From NCBI RefSeq assembly GCF_031954365.1, contig NZ_JAUSVZ010000002.1: a stretch of DNA of 64,000 bases, one strand, 5' to 3'. The notes under the pieces are model-generated. The model saw only the letters and a program-made list of their open reading frames with translations, made no database searches and had not been told where the DNA came from. The position numbers and the translations under genes are program-made. Shown here in pieces: positions 8,210 to 17,936 of the stretch. Every line of letters begins with the position of its first letter. The first letter of the stretch is position 1. The DNA is from Brevibacillus aydinogluensis. Lineage in GTDB: Bacteria > Bacillota > Bacilli > Brevibacillales > Brevibacillaceae.

Positions 8210-8705
8210 CCTCCAGTTTTTTCAGCGACGCCTTCAGCTCACCCAACTGCTTGTTGAGCTGATCGATCCGATCCTGCAGGGCTTGTTTGGTCTTGTTGGT
8301 GCCGCCGATGGTTTCGCCTGTCAGCTGCAGATCTTCCTGGAGCGTCGCCAATCCGCTCTGCACCTGTTTCATTTCGTTTTGGACGAGCGCCAGTTGTTCT
8401 TCTACCTGCTTCATCTGCTGCTCGTTCTGAGCCTGCACCTCTTGAAGGCGCTGGGTCACGAACTGCTGCTGCTTGTCCAGCGTGTGAACGGCAAACGCGT
8501 ATCCGACGCCGGCCAGTCCCAGCCACAACAGCACAGCGATGACTGTGGGCACAAGCGAGCGCTTATCGTCCGTCCCGGGAGCGACCGCCCGCACCAAACT
8601 GGTGAACAGGCCGTTTCTCCTGCGCTTTCCTCCCTGCTTCCCCTGTTCCGGGAGGCGCAGTGTGGTCGATGAAGTCGATGAAGCGGTAACGTACTTGTCG
8701 CTCAT
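8190..8705 (-). CDS. Single-pass membrane coiled-coil protein, partner of the phosphodiester glycosidase
   Basis: A 171-residue protein with a short basic cytoplasmic N-terminus, one transmembrane helix (about 53-73), then a long extracytoplasmic coiled coil (about 78-168; heptads such as QLALVQNEMKQVQSGLATLQ). No enzymatic motif is visible. Start ATG at 8705 follows AGGAGGGAG. It overlaps the downstream NAGPA gene, whose product also carries a coiled coil, so the two may assemble through these segments on the outer face of the membrane; this is inference. An in-frame ATG 17 codons upstream lacks a ribosome-binding site. Confidence 0.75.
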   Translation of the reverse strand: MSDKYVTASSTSSTTLRLPEQGKQGGKRRRNGLFTSLVRAVAPGTDDKRSLVPTVIAVLLWLGLAGVGYAFAVHTLDKQQQFVTQRLQEVQAQNEQQMKQVEEQLALVQNEMKQVQSGLATLQEDLQLTGETIGGTNKTKQALQDRIDQLNKQLGELKASLKKLEDAARAW

Positions 8706-8780
8706 CTGCTCTCCCTCCTCTTGTGCGACATGAGTTGACATTTTATTATAACACAATCACGGCAGGCGACACCGCATTGC

Positions 8781-8808
8781 AAAAAAGATCGGAACGCTCC
8801 GATCTTTC
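8781..8808 (-). terminator. Terminator after RDD gene
   Basis: On the minus strand AAAGATCGGA-GCG-TTCCGATCTTT is followed by TTT, directly after the RDD stop codon. Confidence 0.8.
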
Positions 8809-8811
8809 TGA

Positions 8812-9633
8812 TTACGGCCCAATCTTCCACTCATGTTGAAGCTGCTCGTGCAGTTGCAGCAAAAATCCGATCGGAAAAGCCATCGCCGTCTTCCGGTCAG
8901 GCCAATCCAACCTGTCGCACAGCCGTCGTGTGATTTCCAGGGCCAGTATCATTCGCCTGTCCTCCGCCATGGTCATCAGGCGATCAACATAGGCGGAGAG
9001 AAGCTGCCAGTCTTCCCGGGTGATTGCCTGTTTCTGCTGTTCGGTCAACACAAAGGGCGGTGCATCCGCCATCCAGCGGGCAAGTTTCCGCTTCTTGTGT
9101 CTTCGGGATAGACGCATCCCCTCGTCTTCCAACACGACAATCGTTCCGGCCACCATGTCGCCGATCCGTTTGTCCCGGGGATGAAAAAACACGACCAATC
9201 CGCCGAGAAAGTAGCCGGCCGGGAGATTGTCAATAATGCGGAACAAGTTGCGAATCACGGCGGACAAAAACGTCAGCGACTGGCCGTTTTCCTGGATGAC
9301 GCGAAGGCCCATCCACTTCTTTCCCAGCGTCTGTCCGCCGCGGAAGTACTCCATCAGCAAAAAATAGGCGAAATTCAACACAGTCAGGACGATCAGCAGG
9401 ATAGCCAAGGCGTAGCTATTTTCATCCTGGAAAAATTCCTCTTCACTGCCAAATACGACTATGACAATCAACACAAATACAGTAAGATTAACCAAGAGAA
9501 GGAGCAGCGTGTCAATCAGCTGGGCCGCCGCCCTGCTGCCCAACCCGGCCGTTTGAAACCGGAGCTGTACGTGCTCGGGAGTGACGATGGCCGTTTCTCT
9601 GTATGGGCGGTCGATGCTTTTCTGATCACTCAT
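8812..9633 (-). CDS. RDD-family membrane protein
   Basis: A 273-residue integral membrane protein. Its RDD domain starts at about residue 25 (LRFQTAGLGSRAAAQLIDT) and contains three or four transmembrane helices: LLLLLVNLTVFVLIVIVVF, LAILLIVLTVLNFAYFLL and a third around the DNLPAGYFLGGLVVFF segment. The C-terminal third is soluble. RDD proteins are poorly characterised; some are implicated in ion transport. Start ATG at 9633 is chosen because the protein then begins just before the conserved domain; GGGAG lies about 13 nt upstream. It is divergent from a SpoIIM-like gene, and RDD/SpoIIM/MoxR/DUF58 genes commonly neighbour one another in many bacteria. Confidence 0.85.
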   Translation of the reverse strand: MSDQKSIDRPYRETAIVTPEHVQLRFQTAGLGSRAAAQLIDTLLLLLVNLTVFVLIVIVVFGSEEEFFQDENSYALAILLIVLTVLNFAYFLLMEYFRGGQTLGKKWMGLRVIQENGQSLTFLSAVIRNLFRIIDNLPAGYFLGGLVVFFHPRDKRIGDMVAGTIVVLEDEGMRLSRRHKKRKLARWMADAPPFVLTEQQKQAITREDWQLLSAYVDRLMTMAEDRRMILALEITRRLCDRLDWPDRKTAMAFPIGFLLQLHEQLQHEWKIGP

Positions 9634-9722
9634 GGGTAAAACGTTCTCCCTTCTCCGAAACGAGTAAGTACCATTCATATTCCTATTATTTGTAAATAGA
9701 CCACGCAAACGGAGGGTTCATC

Positions 9723-10703
9723 GTGAATGTGACGTCGTTTTGGCACACCCACAAATCCACCTGGGCCGAACTGGAGCGGCTGCTGGATCGTTTTCACAAG
9801 CGGCCGCGGGAGATTGGCGCGGCTGACATTGACCGGCTGACGCTGCTGTACAAAAAGACCTCTGCCCATTTGGCCTACATCCGCACCTATCACCCGCACG
9901 ATGAGGTGACCCGCTACTTGAACCGACTGGTGGCCCGTGCCCACAACATCGCGTACAAGCAGCAGTCGACCAGCGGCGGACAGCTCTCCCGTTTTTTCTG
10001 GGTCAACCTGCTGGAGTTGATCCGCAAACGCCTGCCGTTTATCGGCTGGGCGGCCGTCCTGTTTCTGATCGGCGGCGTTTCCGGATTTGCCGCCGTCATG
10101 GCCGATCCGCTGAATCTCTACTACGTCCTGCCGGAAGGGATGGCCGAACGGATCGATCCCAGCCAGCTCGGCCAGGGACACGCAGCGATTGACAGTCCGT
10201 TGATCTCCACGGAGATCATGCTCAACAACATCAAGGTAGCGATTCTCGCCTTCATCAGCGGTGTGACGCTTGGCCTGGTGCCGCTCTATCTGCTGCTGTT
10301 CAACGGCCTGCTGGTCGGAGCGCTGGCCGCGGTCTACTGGCAGGCGAACGCCAGCTACGCGTTCTGGGCCTACATCCTGCCGCACGGCGTGATCGAGCTG
10401 ACGGCCATTTTCATCGCCGGCGGGGCCGGTCTGCACATGGGCTACCGCATGCTCGTACCTGGACCATACCACCGCAAATACCAGCTCCTGCAGGCGGCCA
10501 AGGAATCGGCCCAACTGCTGCTCGGAACGCTGCCGCTGTTTGTCGTCGCCGGTATCATCGAAGGGTACATCACGCCCTCCGCACTCTCCCTCGAGGCGAA
10601 ATACGCGGTGGCGATTCTCACCCTCATCGTCATTGTCGGCTGGTACATATACGGGCTGAAGCGGCAGCGTCACAGCGCTTCTCTCGCCTTGATCTCCAAG
10701 TAG
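9723..10703 (+). CDS. SpoIIM-like (DUF95) membrane protein
   Basis: A 326-residue protein with a soluble N-terminal region (about 1-95) followed by several transmembrane helices (for example LPFIGWAAVLFLIGGVSGFA, VAILAFISGVTLGLVPLYLL, LPLFVVAGIIEGYI). The PHGVIELTAIFIAGGAGL segment is typical of the stage II sporulation protein M superfamily. The family covers SpoIIM, part of the DMP engulfment machinery, but longer members like this one usually lie beside RDD, MoxR and DUF58 genes and are not known to be sporulation-specific. GTG start at 9723 follows ACGGAGGG. Its 3' end overlaps the convergent DUF58 gene by 34 bp. Confidence 0.85.
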   Translation: MNVTSFWHTHKSTWAELERLLDRFHKRPREIGAADIDRLTLLYKKTSAHLAYIRTYHPHDEVTRYLNRLVARAHNIAYKQQSTSGGQLSRFFWVNLLELIRKRLPFIGWAAVLFLIGGVSGFAAVMADPLNLYYVLPEGMAERIDPSQLGQGHAAIDSPLISTEIMLNNIKVAILAFISGVTLGLVPLYLLLFNGLLVGALAAVYWQANASYAFWAYILPHGVIELTAIFIAGGAGLHMGYRMLVPGPYHRKYQLLQAAKESAQLLLGTLPLFVVAGIIEGYITPSALSLEAKYAVAILTLIVIVGWYIYGLKRQRHSASLALISK

Positions 10704-11990
10704 CGGTTCACTACCGCCAGCGTGAGCTGATCGGCCGGGACGTCCAGCACCTGGATGCCCGCGCCGATCATGTTTTGCTGAAACGCTTTCCGATCAAGCT
10801 GGAAGCGCTGGGCCAAGGCCTTGATATACGCCAGGCGGCTGCTGACAGTCTCCGCCTTGTTCCAGGCGTGCAGCAGCGGGTCGGCCAGGGAGAGCAATAA
10901 CAACAGGTGACTGCGCCGAAACCGCCTGAGGTACGCAGCCATCTGATCTTCAAGCAGGTAGTTTTCCATGTCGGAAAACAGCACCGTCAGGCTGCGCCGC
11001 TTCTGCTGCCGAAACAGGTACTCCAGCGCCTGCAACGGATTGGATTCGACGAAGTCGCTCTGCAGGTCAAAGACCGCGTCCAGCAGGGTGTGCAGGTGGG
11101 CAAGCCCTCTGCCCGGCGGCACGTACACCTTGGTTTCATGGGAAAAGGCGAGCAGCGCCACCTGATCCCCCTGCCGCAGGGCAACGGCGGCCAGCGTCAG
11201 CGCCGCTTCCAACGACAAGTCCAGCTTTGTCCGGCCGTTCAGCTCCACGCCCATCATCCGGCCGCAGTCCAGGAGAATTGTCACGACTTTTCCCTGCTCA
11301 GGGCGGTACTGGTTGGTCATCAGGCGGCGCGTCCGCGCAGAGGCCGACCAGTTGATGTGGCGGGGATCGTCATCCGGTACGTAGTCGCGGATCGCGTGAA
11401 ACTCTGAACCCGACGTGGCCCGACGCATCACTTTCCTGCCATCGACGATCAGGCTTTCCTGAAGCGAGTTGAGGTACCCGCGCACGGCGGACAAATCGGG
11501 ATACACCTTGACAGACTGCTTGCAGGACAGCTTTGCCTGCTTTTGCCACAATCCGATGCTCCCCCTGTAGCGCAGATACAGATGAGACAACGTGTACGTT
11601 CCCCGCTCCCTGGCGCGGGTTTCGTAGCGGACCGTGACGGAGCCCGGCGGCAGTTCTCCCGCGAGCAGCTCCAGCCGATCAAATGAGAGCGGCAGATCGT
11701 CGAGCAGTTCGTACCAGACGAGTTGGCCGCTCCTGTTTTCCAGGCGGATGCAGACGGGCAGCGCCCGGCCAAGATCAATCTGTTCCGGCAGTTCACGCAC
11801 CGCAATCAGCTCCCTGCGCCTGGGAAGCGATGCCAGGTCGATTACGCTCGCGATGACGAGCAACCCGTTCACCATCCAGAACACGGCATACCCCCAGCCG
11901 AGCAGGTATCCCAGCGCCGCCAGCGGGCAGCCGGACAGCGCCAGGAGAATCAGCCGCCTGGTCGGCAAGATGAAGTCGTCGAAGAAAAAC

Positions 11991-12911
<921 letters not shown>

Positions 12912-12918
12912 GTCTAAA

Positions 12919-14055
12919 TCACTCCTTTTCCACGCGCTCTGTCATGTCATCCAGCATGCGGCTTTCGGCCACCAACTGCTTGAGCGAGCAGCGCCCCTCC
13001 GCCTTTGCCCTCTCGATCCGATCGAGCAGACTGATGAGCGCGGCCGCCTCCGCTTCGCTCCACCTCGCCCTGGCTGCCGCCGCGATTTCAGCGGACGAAG
13101 CCCGGGTGTGAAGCCCCCAGCGCTCCTGCATGACCTGCCGCAGGTACGCCTCCCGGATCTTCAAGGCATCCAGGGTCAGGCGGCGCCGTTCGTACCAGCT
13201 CGCCACGGCCAGCAGCGTTTCATCCCCACGGCGAACCGTCCATTCCCGCAGGGTGTAGACAGGGCCAAATCGTTTGCCCTTCCGCCACAGCCAAAACAGG
13301 AGCACCAGCCCCAGTTGGGCCAGAGCCGCCACCAACCAACCCGGGTAGACGGCGAGCATGCCCGGCTGCTGCCGATAGCCGTGATGGTATTCATCCAGCC
13401 AGACGACGCTCCAGTCCCCCTGCAAGTACGGCCAGATCAGTTCGAAGTGGGAGTGGTTCATCACCTGCTCGTTCGTCAGCCACTCGGGCACGAGAAACAG
13501 CGTGACTGTGCCAGCCCCCACCTGCGTCCGTCCGGCGATGATGCCCAGATCGTCGGAGAGAAGCTTCTCCATGCCCGGCGTGTCGTCCAGCCGCTTGTGC
13601 GCATGCACCAGCCCGGTCCCGCTCTGACCGGGGATAGAGGTGTAGATGGGCCTCTCTTTTTTTGCCTCATCTCCTGCCTCCCCCGCGGAAACGGCCGACA
13701 GGTCAGCCTCCTCCCATCCGGTCGGATTTTTTTCAAACACGATCAGGTCGTTGCCGCTCTCCACCCAGCGGAGGATATCCTCCCGTTCGATGTCCGTCAC
13801 CTGGAGCGGTTCGACCACGATCAGCGCCTGACCGCCGCCCGACGGCAAAAAGCGCCACGCTTGGCGCCACTCTTTGACGCCGCTTCGCTTTTCCCCCAGC
13901 AGCGTCGCGACTGCCTTGAGACCGGTTGGCTGGGGCGAAAACGAGACGTACGGCGGATACGACGGAGCTGCCGGATTGATGAACAGCCAGCCCAGCACGC
14001 TTAGCAGCAGTACGGCGGCGGCGAGAGCCAGACGGTATTTAGCGACGGTCCCCAT
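12919..14055 (-). CDS. DUF4350-domain membrane protein
   Basis: A 378-residue protein with an N-terminal transmembrane helix (about 8-27), an extracytoplasmic DUF4350 domain (about 35-240; GATase-like fold in the family), and a second transmembrane helix at about 243-265 (LVAALAQLGLVLLFWLW). A cytoplasmic tail follows. DUF4350 genes occur almost exclusively with MoxR/DUF58/DUF4129 genes, as here. ATG at 14055 follows GGGGAGGGACAGC and overlaps the upstream gene by 17 bp. Molecular function is unknown. Confidence 0.85.
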   Translation of the reverse strand: MGTVAKYRLALAAAVLLLSVLGWLFINPAAPSYPPYVSFSPQPTGLKAVATLLGEKRSGVKEWRQAWRFLPSGGGQALIVVEPLQVTDIEREDILRWVESGNDLIVFEKNPTGWEEADLSAVSAGEAGDEAKKERPIYTSIPGQSGTGLVHAHKRLDDTPGMEKLLSDDLGIIAGRTQVGAGTVTLFLVPEWLTNEQVMNHSHFELIWPYLQGDWSVVWLDEYHHGYRQQPGMLAVYPGWLVAALAQLGLVLLFWLWRKGKRFGPVYTLREWTVRRGDETLLAVASWYERRRLTLDALKIREAYLRQVMQERWGLHTRASSAEIAAAARARWSEAEAAALISLLDRIERAKAEGRCSLKQLVAESRMLDDMTERVEKE

Positions 14056-14683
14056 GCTGTCCCTCCCCGCTCCACTGCTGTTCCAGCTCGCTCACATGCT
14101 GCCAAAAGACCGACTCCTCCACGCGCTTCCTGCCGTACCACACCTGTTCAAAGGCGTGTGCATGGCGGCGAAACAGCGGTTCCAAAGCCGGCTGGCGTTC
14201 GCGCAGCTCATCCATATACTCCCAGTTGGTCTTCCACTTTTCCACCCGGATCCAAGACTGCTCCTGCAGATACAAGAGCAGGGACAGGAACATGAGGCGC
14301 ATGCCTTCACGCCACTCGCCCCGCTGTCCCATCTCCTTGGCTTCCCGCAGGCAATCGGCGTGCGTGCGGATGTGTTCCCCTCTCGAAATCGGCGCTGCTT
14401 TTCGCTGTACCGTCCGCACCATCCGGCTGATAAGCCAGATGATCAGCACGAACAGACCGATCAGAGCGGCGATGATGATCACACCCGACAGCGTACTGAC
14501 GGCTCCCGGCGACACGTCAGCGTGCTTCAGCAGGCGGCTGATCATCTCCACGATGGGCTCCATCAGCACATCCAGCCAGCTTTTTCCCTCCTCTGCCCGA
14601 ACGGCATACTCATCGGCAGACAATATCTGCGCCAGCCGCTCCTTGTCGCGGGAGAGTTGATCTGCATCAATCATGGCTGCCAT
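14039..14683 (-). CDS. DUF4129-domain membrane protein
   Basis: A 214-residue protein with one central transmembrane helix (about 66-88, VIIIAALIGLFVLIIWLI) and a cytoplasmic C-terminal DUF4129 domain. The conserved hallmark is the segment YLQEQSWIRVEKWKTNWEYM and later HAHAFEQVWYGR. In transglutaminase-like proteins this domain is C-terminal; standalone forms accompany MoxR/DUF58 operons. The start at 14683 overlaps the upstream gene by 17 bp; an ATG three codons later is also possible. It probably forms part of a membrane complex with the four co-transcribed proteins. Confidence 0.83.
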   Translation of the reverse strand: MAAMIDADQLSRDKERLAQILSADEYAVRAEEGKSWLDVLMEPIVEMISRLLKHADVSPGAVSTLSGVIIIAALIGLFVLIIWLISRMVRTVQRKAAPISRGEHIRTHADCLREAKEMGQRGEWREGMRLMFLSLLLYLQEQSWIRVEKWKTNWEYMDELRERQPALEPLFRRHAHAFEQVWYGRKRVEESVFWQHVSELEQQWSGEGQHGDRR

Positions 14684-15668
14684 TCAACTCCGCCGCAGCC
14701 GAAGCCGCAGCCTGCCGCTTCAGCAGCGCCTCCACGTCTGTTCCTTCATAACGCAGCTTCAGATCCAGATAGGAAAGAGCGTAGACAATCATCATCCACG
14801 GCATCAGCAGGCACGAGACCAGCACCTGGATCAGCTTGCTCAGGATGGACGTGCCAAAAACGACGAGCGACAAGGCGGAAATGCCGCCAGAGAAGATGGT
14901 GTAGATCACCGTCATCACCAGGTACAGCGCTGCCAGGCGCCAGAAGTTGCCCTTTGTTATCTTCCAACTCCTTCCAATACCAAGCCCTTCATGATCCAGC
15001 AACACTACCGGCAGGTAAAACCCCCAACGAATCACAAAGAAGCTCGATACAACCACGACTGTGATAATCAGTGCGATGTACCCGCCGATTAGCCAACCGA
15101 TGAGGGCGAGCGGTGAAAGATCGCTGTCATCCACGGTCGCCATGCCTACGATGCTGATGCCGACCACCATAAAAAGCACAGTCAAAATAACCAGGATGCC
15201 TGAAATGAACAGTCCAAATACAAACGTGCTGCCGGCGAGCGGCCACACCCGGCTCAGCGCCTGCTTCAGCGCCGCTTTCATGCTGATCGTCTCCCCTGTC
15301 ACCCCCGCTCTGGTCATCAGCAGTGTCGCCGAGAGAGTCAGCGGATAGGCAAACAGCAACGTCAGCGGCACAATGACAAGCAGGTTCAACAGCAGGAGCC
15401 CCACGTTATCCCCCACGTTGTCGTTCAGGGCGGGGTCGGGCTCAACCAGGCGGTTTTGCCAGATTTCCCAAAAAGTCGACGATTCTTCATCGCTCTTCAC
15501 CAGAGGCGCGCTGTCAAAATCTGTCATTAATACCTCCTGCATCAGGAGACATGGTCCAAGTAGCAGCAACGTCAATAGAAAAAATTGAACAAAGTGATGC
15601 CGATAGAGAGAAAAGCTCCGATCCAGCAGGCTTCCCACTCCCATCGGTTTAAACTGCGAGTAATTCAT
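14667..15668 (-). CDS. Multi-pass membrane protein (glycerophosphodiester-phosphodiesterase membrane-domain-like)
   Basis: A 333-residue protein with about six hydrophobic segments, including FFLLTLLLLGPCLLM, LLLLNLLVIVPLTLLFAYPL, LAGSTFVFGLFISGILVILTVLF and two near the C-terminus. The opening SLLDRSFSLYRHHFVQFFLLTL and internal LLDHEGLGIGRSWKITKGNF resemble the membrane region found fused to some GlpQ enzymes; no catalytic phosphodiesterase domain is present. Start ATG at 15668 has GGTGGAGG about 9 nt upstream. It is the first gene of the membrane/MoxR/DUF58 operon. Function is unknown. Confidence 0.8.
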   Translation of the reverse strand: MNYSQFKPMGVGSLLDRSFSLYRHHFVQFFLLTLLLLGPCLLMQEVLMTDFDSAPLVKSDEESSTFWEIWQNRLVEPDPALNDNVGDNVGLLLLNLLVIVPLTLLFAYPLTLSATLLMTRAGVTGETISMKAALKQALSRVWPLAGSTFVFGLFISGILVILTVLFMVVGISIVGMATVDDSDLSPLALIGWLIGGYIALIITVVVVSSFFVIRWGFYLPVVLLDHEGLGIGRSWKITKGNFWRLAALYLVMTVIYTIFSGGISALSLVVFGTSILSKLIQVLVSCLLMPWMMIVYALSYLDLKLRYEGTDVEALLKRQAAASAAAELNGSHD

Positions 15669-15870
15669 GCACGAGACCTCCACCTATGTATTAGCGATTC
15701 CCCGACCATTATACACGATTTTCCTACGTTTTTAAAAAATTCCTCTATGTTTGGAAAAATGTGTCGAGTTCCGCCAGGACTGGCTCATTTTTTCACCTGC
15801 TGGATATTTGTCCAATTCCTGCATTCCCGCCGTGCATATACTACACCATGCACAGATGGAGGTGTCAGTA

Positions 15871-16368
15871 ATGAAAGCGGCCAAAGCAGCAAAAAAGAGG
15901 ATAGCCCGTTCCGCATCCCGCTCCCGTTCTCTCACCGTTAGAACAACGCGGCGCATAAAGAAAAATGACAAGACGCTGCGCGTATATGTCCGACCGCCGC
16001 GGGTGAATGTCACCACTCCGACCCCACAGGTGAACGTCACGGCACCCGAGGTTCGTGTGGACGCACCCCCGCCCGCCATCATCCCGGCTCCTGTCGTCAA
16101 AGTAGATGTCGACTCTCCGGAGACGGCGGATGCGATCAGCATGAACAGCCTGCGAAAGGAACTGGAACGCTGCATGAAAAACCAAAAAGCCGTTGAAGTC
16201 ATCCTGTCCGTCGATTGGGGAGCGCAAAGTCGCCGTTACCGGTTCGGGAACCTGGTTCGCGTGGAAGACGGCATCATCGAATTGAAGCCTGCGCCCAGCG
16301 AAGAAGCTGTCCCTGGCAGTGTGATTATTCCCATGAATCGGATCGTGGCCGTCATCCCGACCTCCTGA
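15871..16368 (+). CDS. Basic/Pro-rich protein with VNV-type repeats, unknown function
   Basis: A 165-residue protein. The first 35 residues are strongly basic (KAAKAAKKR, SRSRS). Residues about 40-85 contain an alternating Val/Pro pattern with VNVTTPTPQVNVTAPEVRV, suggesting an extended beta or fibre-like segment. The C-terminal 70 residues look like a small folded domain (VEVILSVDWGAQSRRYRFGN). ATG at 15871 follows GGAGGTGTCAGTA; a longer frame upstream lacks a ribosome-binding site. No signal peptide. It sits next to spore-coat genes and a coat or spore-core location is conceivable, but no family was recognised. Confidence 0.7.
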   Translation: MKAAKAAKKRIARSASRSRSLTVRTTRRIKKNDKTLRVYVRPPRVNVTTPTPQVNVTAPEVRVDAPPPAIIPAPVVKVDVDSPETADAISMNSLRKELERCMKNQKAVEVILSVDWGAQSRRYRFGNLVRVEDGIIELKPAPSEEAVPGSVIIPMNRIVAVIPTS

Positions 16369-16543
16369 ACGTCTGTGGGGAGCAGACGAGTCTGCCTGCC
16401 GGCTCGGGCAAATCCCTGGATCGTTTCGCCGTCGCGTGCACGTTCCGCGCCTGGGCCGGTCTTCGTTTTTCCCGATCGTCTCCCATGGCGTGTCTGCTTT
16501 CCACAGGTGGACAAGCCTGTTTCGCAACGGATCACGCTCCGCT

Positions 16544-16598
16544 GAAAAAAAGAAACAGGGAGGCGTATTCCGGCACGTACCGGTCATATCCTCCCTGT
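16544..16598 (-). terminator. Terminator after the glycosyltransferase gene
   Basis: On the minus strand ACAGGGAGG ... CCTCCCTGT encloses a second hairpin CCGG ... CCGG, and the outer stem is followed by TTCTTTTTTT. Confidence 0.75.
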
Positions 16599-16661
16599 CT
16601 GCTTCCCAAACGGACGCGCTTTTTGGCCTGTCATCTTACAAGGCGAACGAATGAACGGGTG

Positions 16662-17801
16662 CTATCCGTTCCAGACCTGCAGCACTTCTTTTGCCACCCG
16701 GCTCCACGTGAATCGTTCCTCGGCCAAACGCCGGCCGGCGTTGCCCATTCTCCGCTGCAAATCGCGGTTGGAGAGCAGCGTGTGCAGCTTTTCGGCAAAT
16801 GCCTGCGGATTTTCCGGCTGTTCGACCAACAGGCCGTTGCCGTTGATGATCACCTCTGGATTACCGCCTCGCTGCGTCGTGACAAACGGCAGTCCAGCGG
16901 CCATCGCTTCATAGTGGACGCGGGCGAGCGGCTCCTCCCACTGCGAGGGACAGACGAAAATATCGCCGGCCCAAAACCAGTGGTGAATCTGTTCGGCCGG
17001 CACGTATCCCGTCGTGATGACCGGAACGGGAGAACGCGCAGCCAGAGCACGGACGTAAGCCACGTAATCGCTCACTTTGTCCACGCTGTACCAGGAACCC
17101 CCGACCAGGACGAGCGCAATGTCGGAATGGCGGCGCGACAGTTCGTTCATCGCCCTGACCAGGACGTCGGCCCCTTTCTTCGGAGTGAGCCGTCCGACGA
17201 ACAAGATGACCTGCTTTCCGTTCAGTTTGTACTCCGAGCGGAGCTGGTTGCGAATTTGCTTGGCCGTCTGCGACCGTTCCCACGGCACAAACACGTCCAG
17301 ATTTACACCCGAATAGATGGTGCGCACCTTGGACGCCGCCTGCGGATACAACTCGCAGATCACCTTGCCGACGTAATTGCTGATGGTGATGATCCGCTCC
17401 GTTTCTTCGATCGCCTTGATAGCGACGTCAGGTTCAATTTTGGCTGGATCAAACATATCGTTATGCATGCTTAAAATGATCCGCGCGCGGGGACACACTT
17501 CCCGAATCAGCGGAACCAGGCGCGGTCGGTTGAATACGTGAATGATGTCGTACGAATTGTTGCGCAGATACTGGACCACTTCTTTCGCGTACAGCTCAAA
17601 GACGCCCTGTCCGTTGACACGCACGTACCGAACATTCTCCCTTGTTTCTTCTTGCGGAAGCGAGGGATCGGACGTCCCCAATACCGTTACGTTGTGGTGC
17701 TTGCCAAGTATATTGACGATACCGGCAATATAGGTTTGAATGGCACCGCCCCGGATTGGCGGTACGGGCAATTTTTCCGTACAGATCAGTAACCCCTTCA
17801 T
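16662..17801 (-). CDS. cotSA: GT4-family glycosyltransferase, CotSA-like spore-coat protein
   Basis: A 379-residue GT-B fold glycosyltransferase. The N-terminal Rossmann domain has the glycine-rich acceptor loop PIRGGAIQTY; the C-terminal GT4 domain shows ILFVGRLTPKKGADVLVRAM and the donor-binding motif EEPLARVHYEAMAAGLPFV. B. subtilis CotSA is a GT4 protein encoded with the CotS kinase-like protein and located in the spore coat; the same pairing is seen here. ATG at 17801 follows AAGGAG. It is 135 bp downstream of cotS on the same strand. Donor and acceptor are not predictable. The cotSA name rests mainly on context. Confidence 0.82.
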   Translation of the reverse strand: MKGLLICTEKLPVPPIRGGAIQTYIAGIVNILGKHHNVTVLGTSDPSLPQEETRENVRYVRVNGQGVFELYAKEVVQYLRNNSYDIIHVFNRPRLVPLIREVCPRARIILSMHNDMFDPAKIEPDVAIKAIEETERIITISNYVGKVICELYPQAASKVRTIYSGVNLDVFVPWERSQTAKQIRNQLRSEYKLNGKQVILFVGRLTPKKGADVLVRAMNELSRRHSDIALVLVGGSWYSVDKVSDYVAYVRALAARSPVPVITTGYVPAEQIHHWFWAGDIFVCPSQWEEPLARVHYEAMAAGLPFVTTQRGGNPEVIINGNGLLVEQPENPQAFAEKLHTLLSNRDLQRRMGNAGRRLAEERFTWSRVAKEVLQVWNG

Positions 17802-17936
17802 CCGAATTCTCCTTTCCCATCTCGCCGCTTGGTTCAAGCTGGCGGCCCGTCTGTCTTGCCTGCAGCCGTACGGCTTTTGGACGGCAGCTGCGGCCGCCTT
17901 AATTCAAGTGGTCGATGTTTGGCCGAAGAGGCGTTT

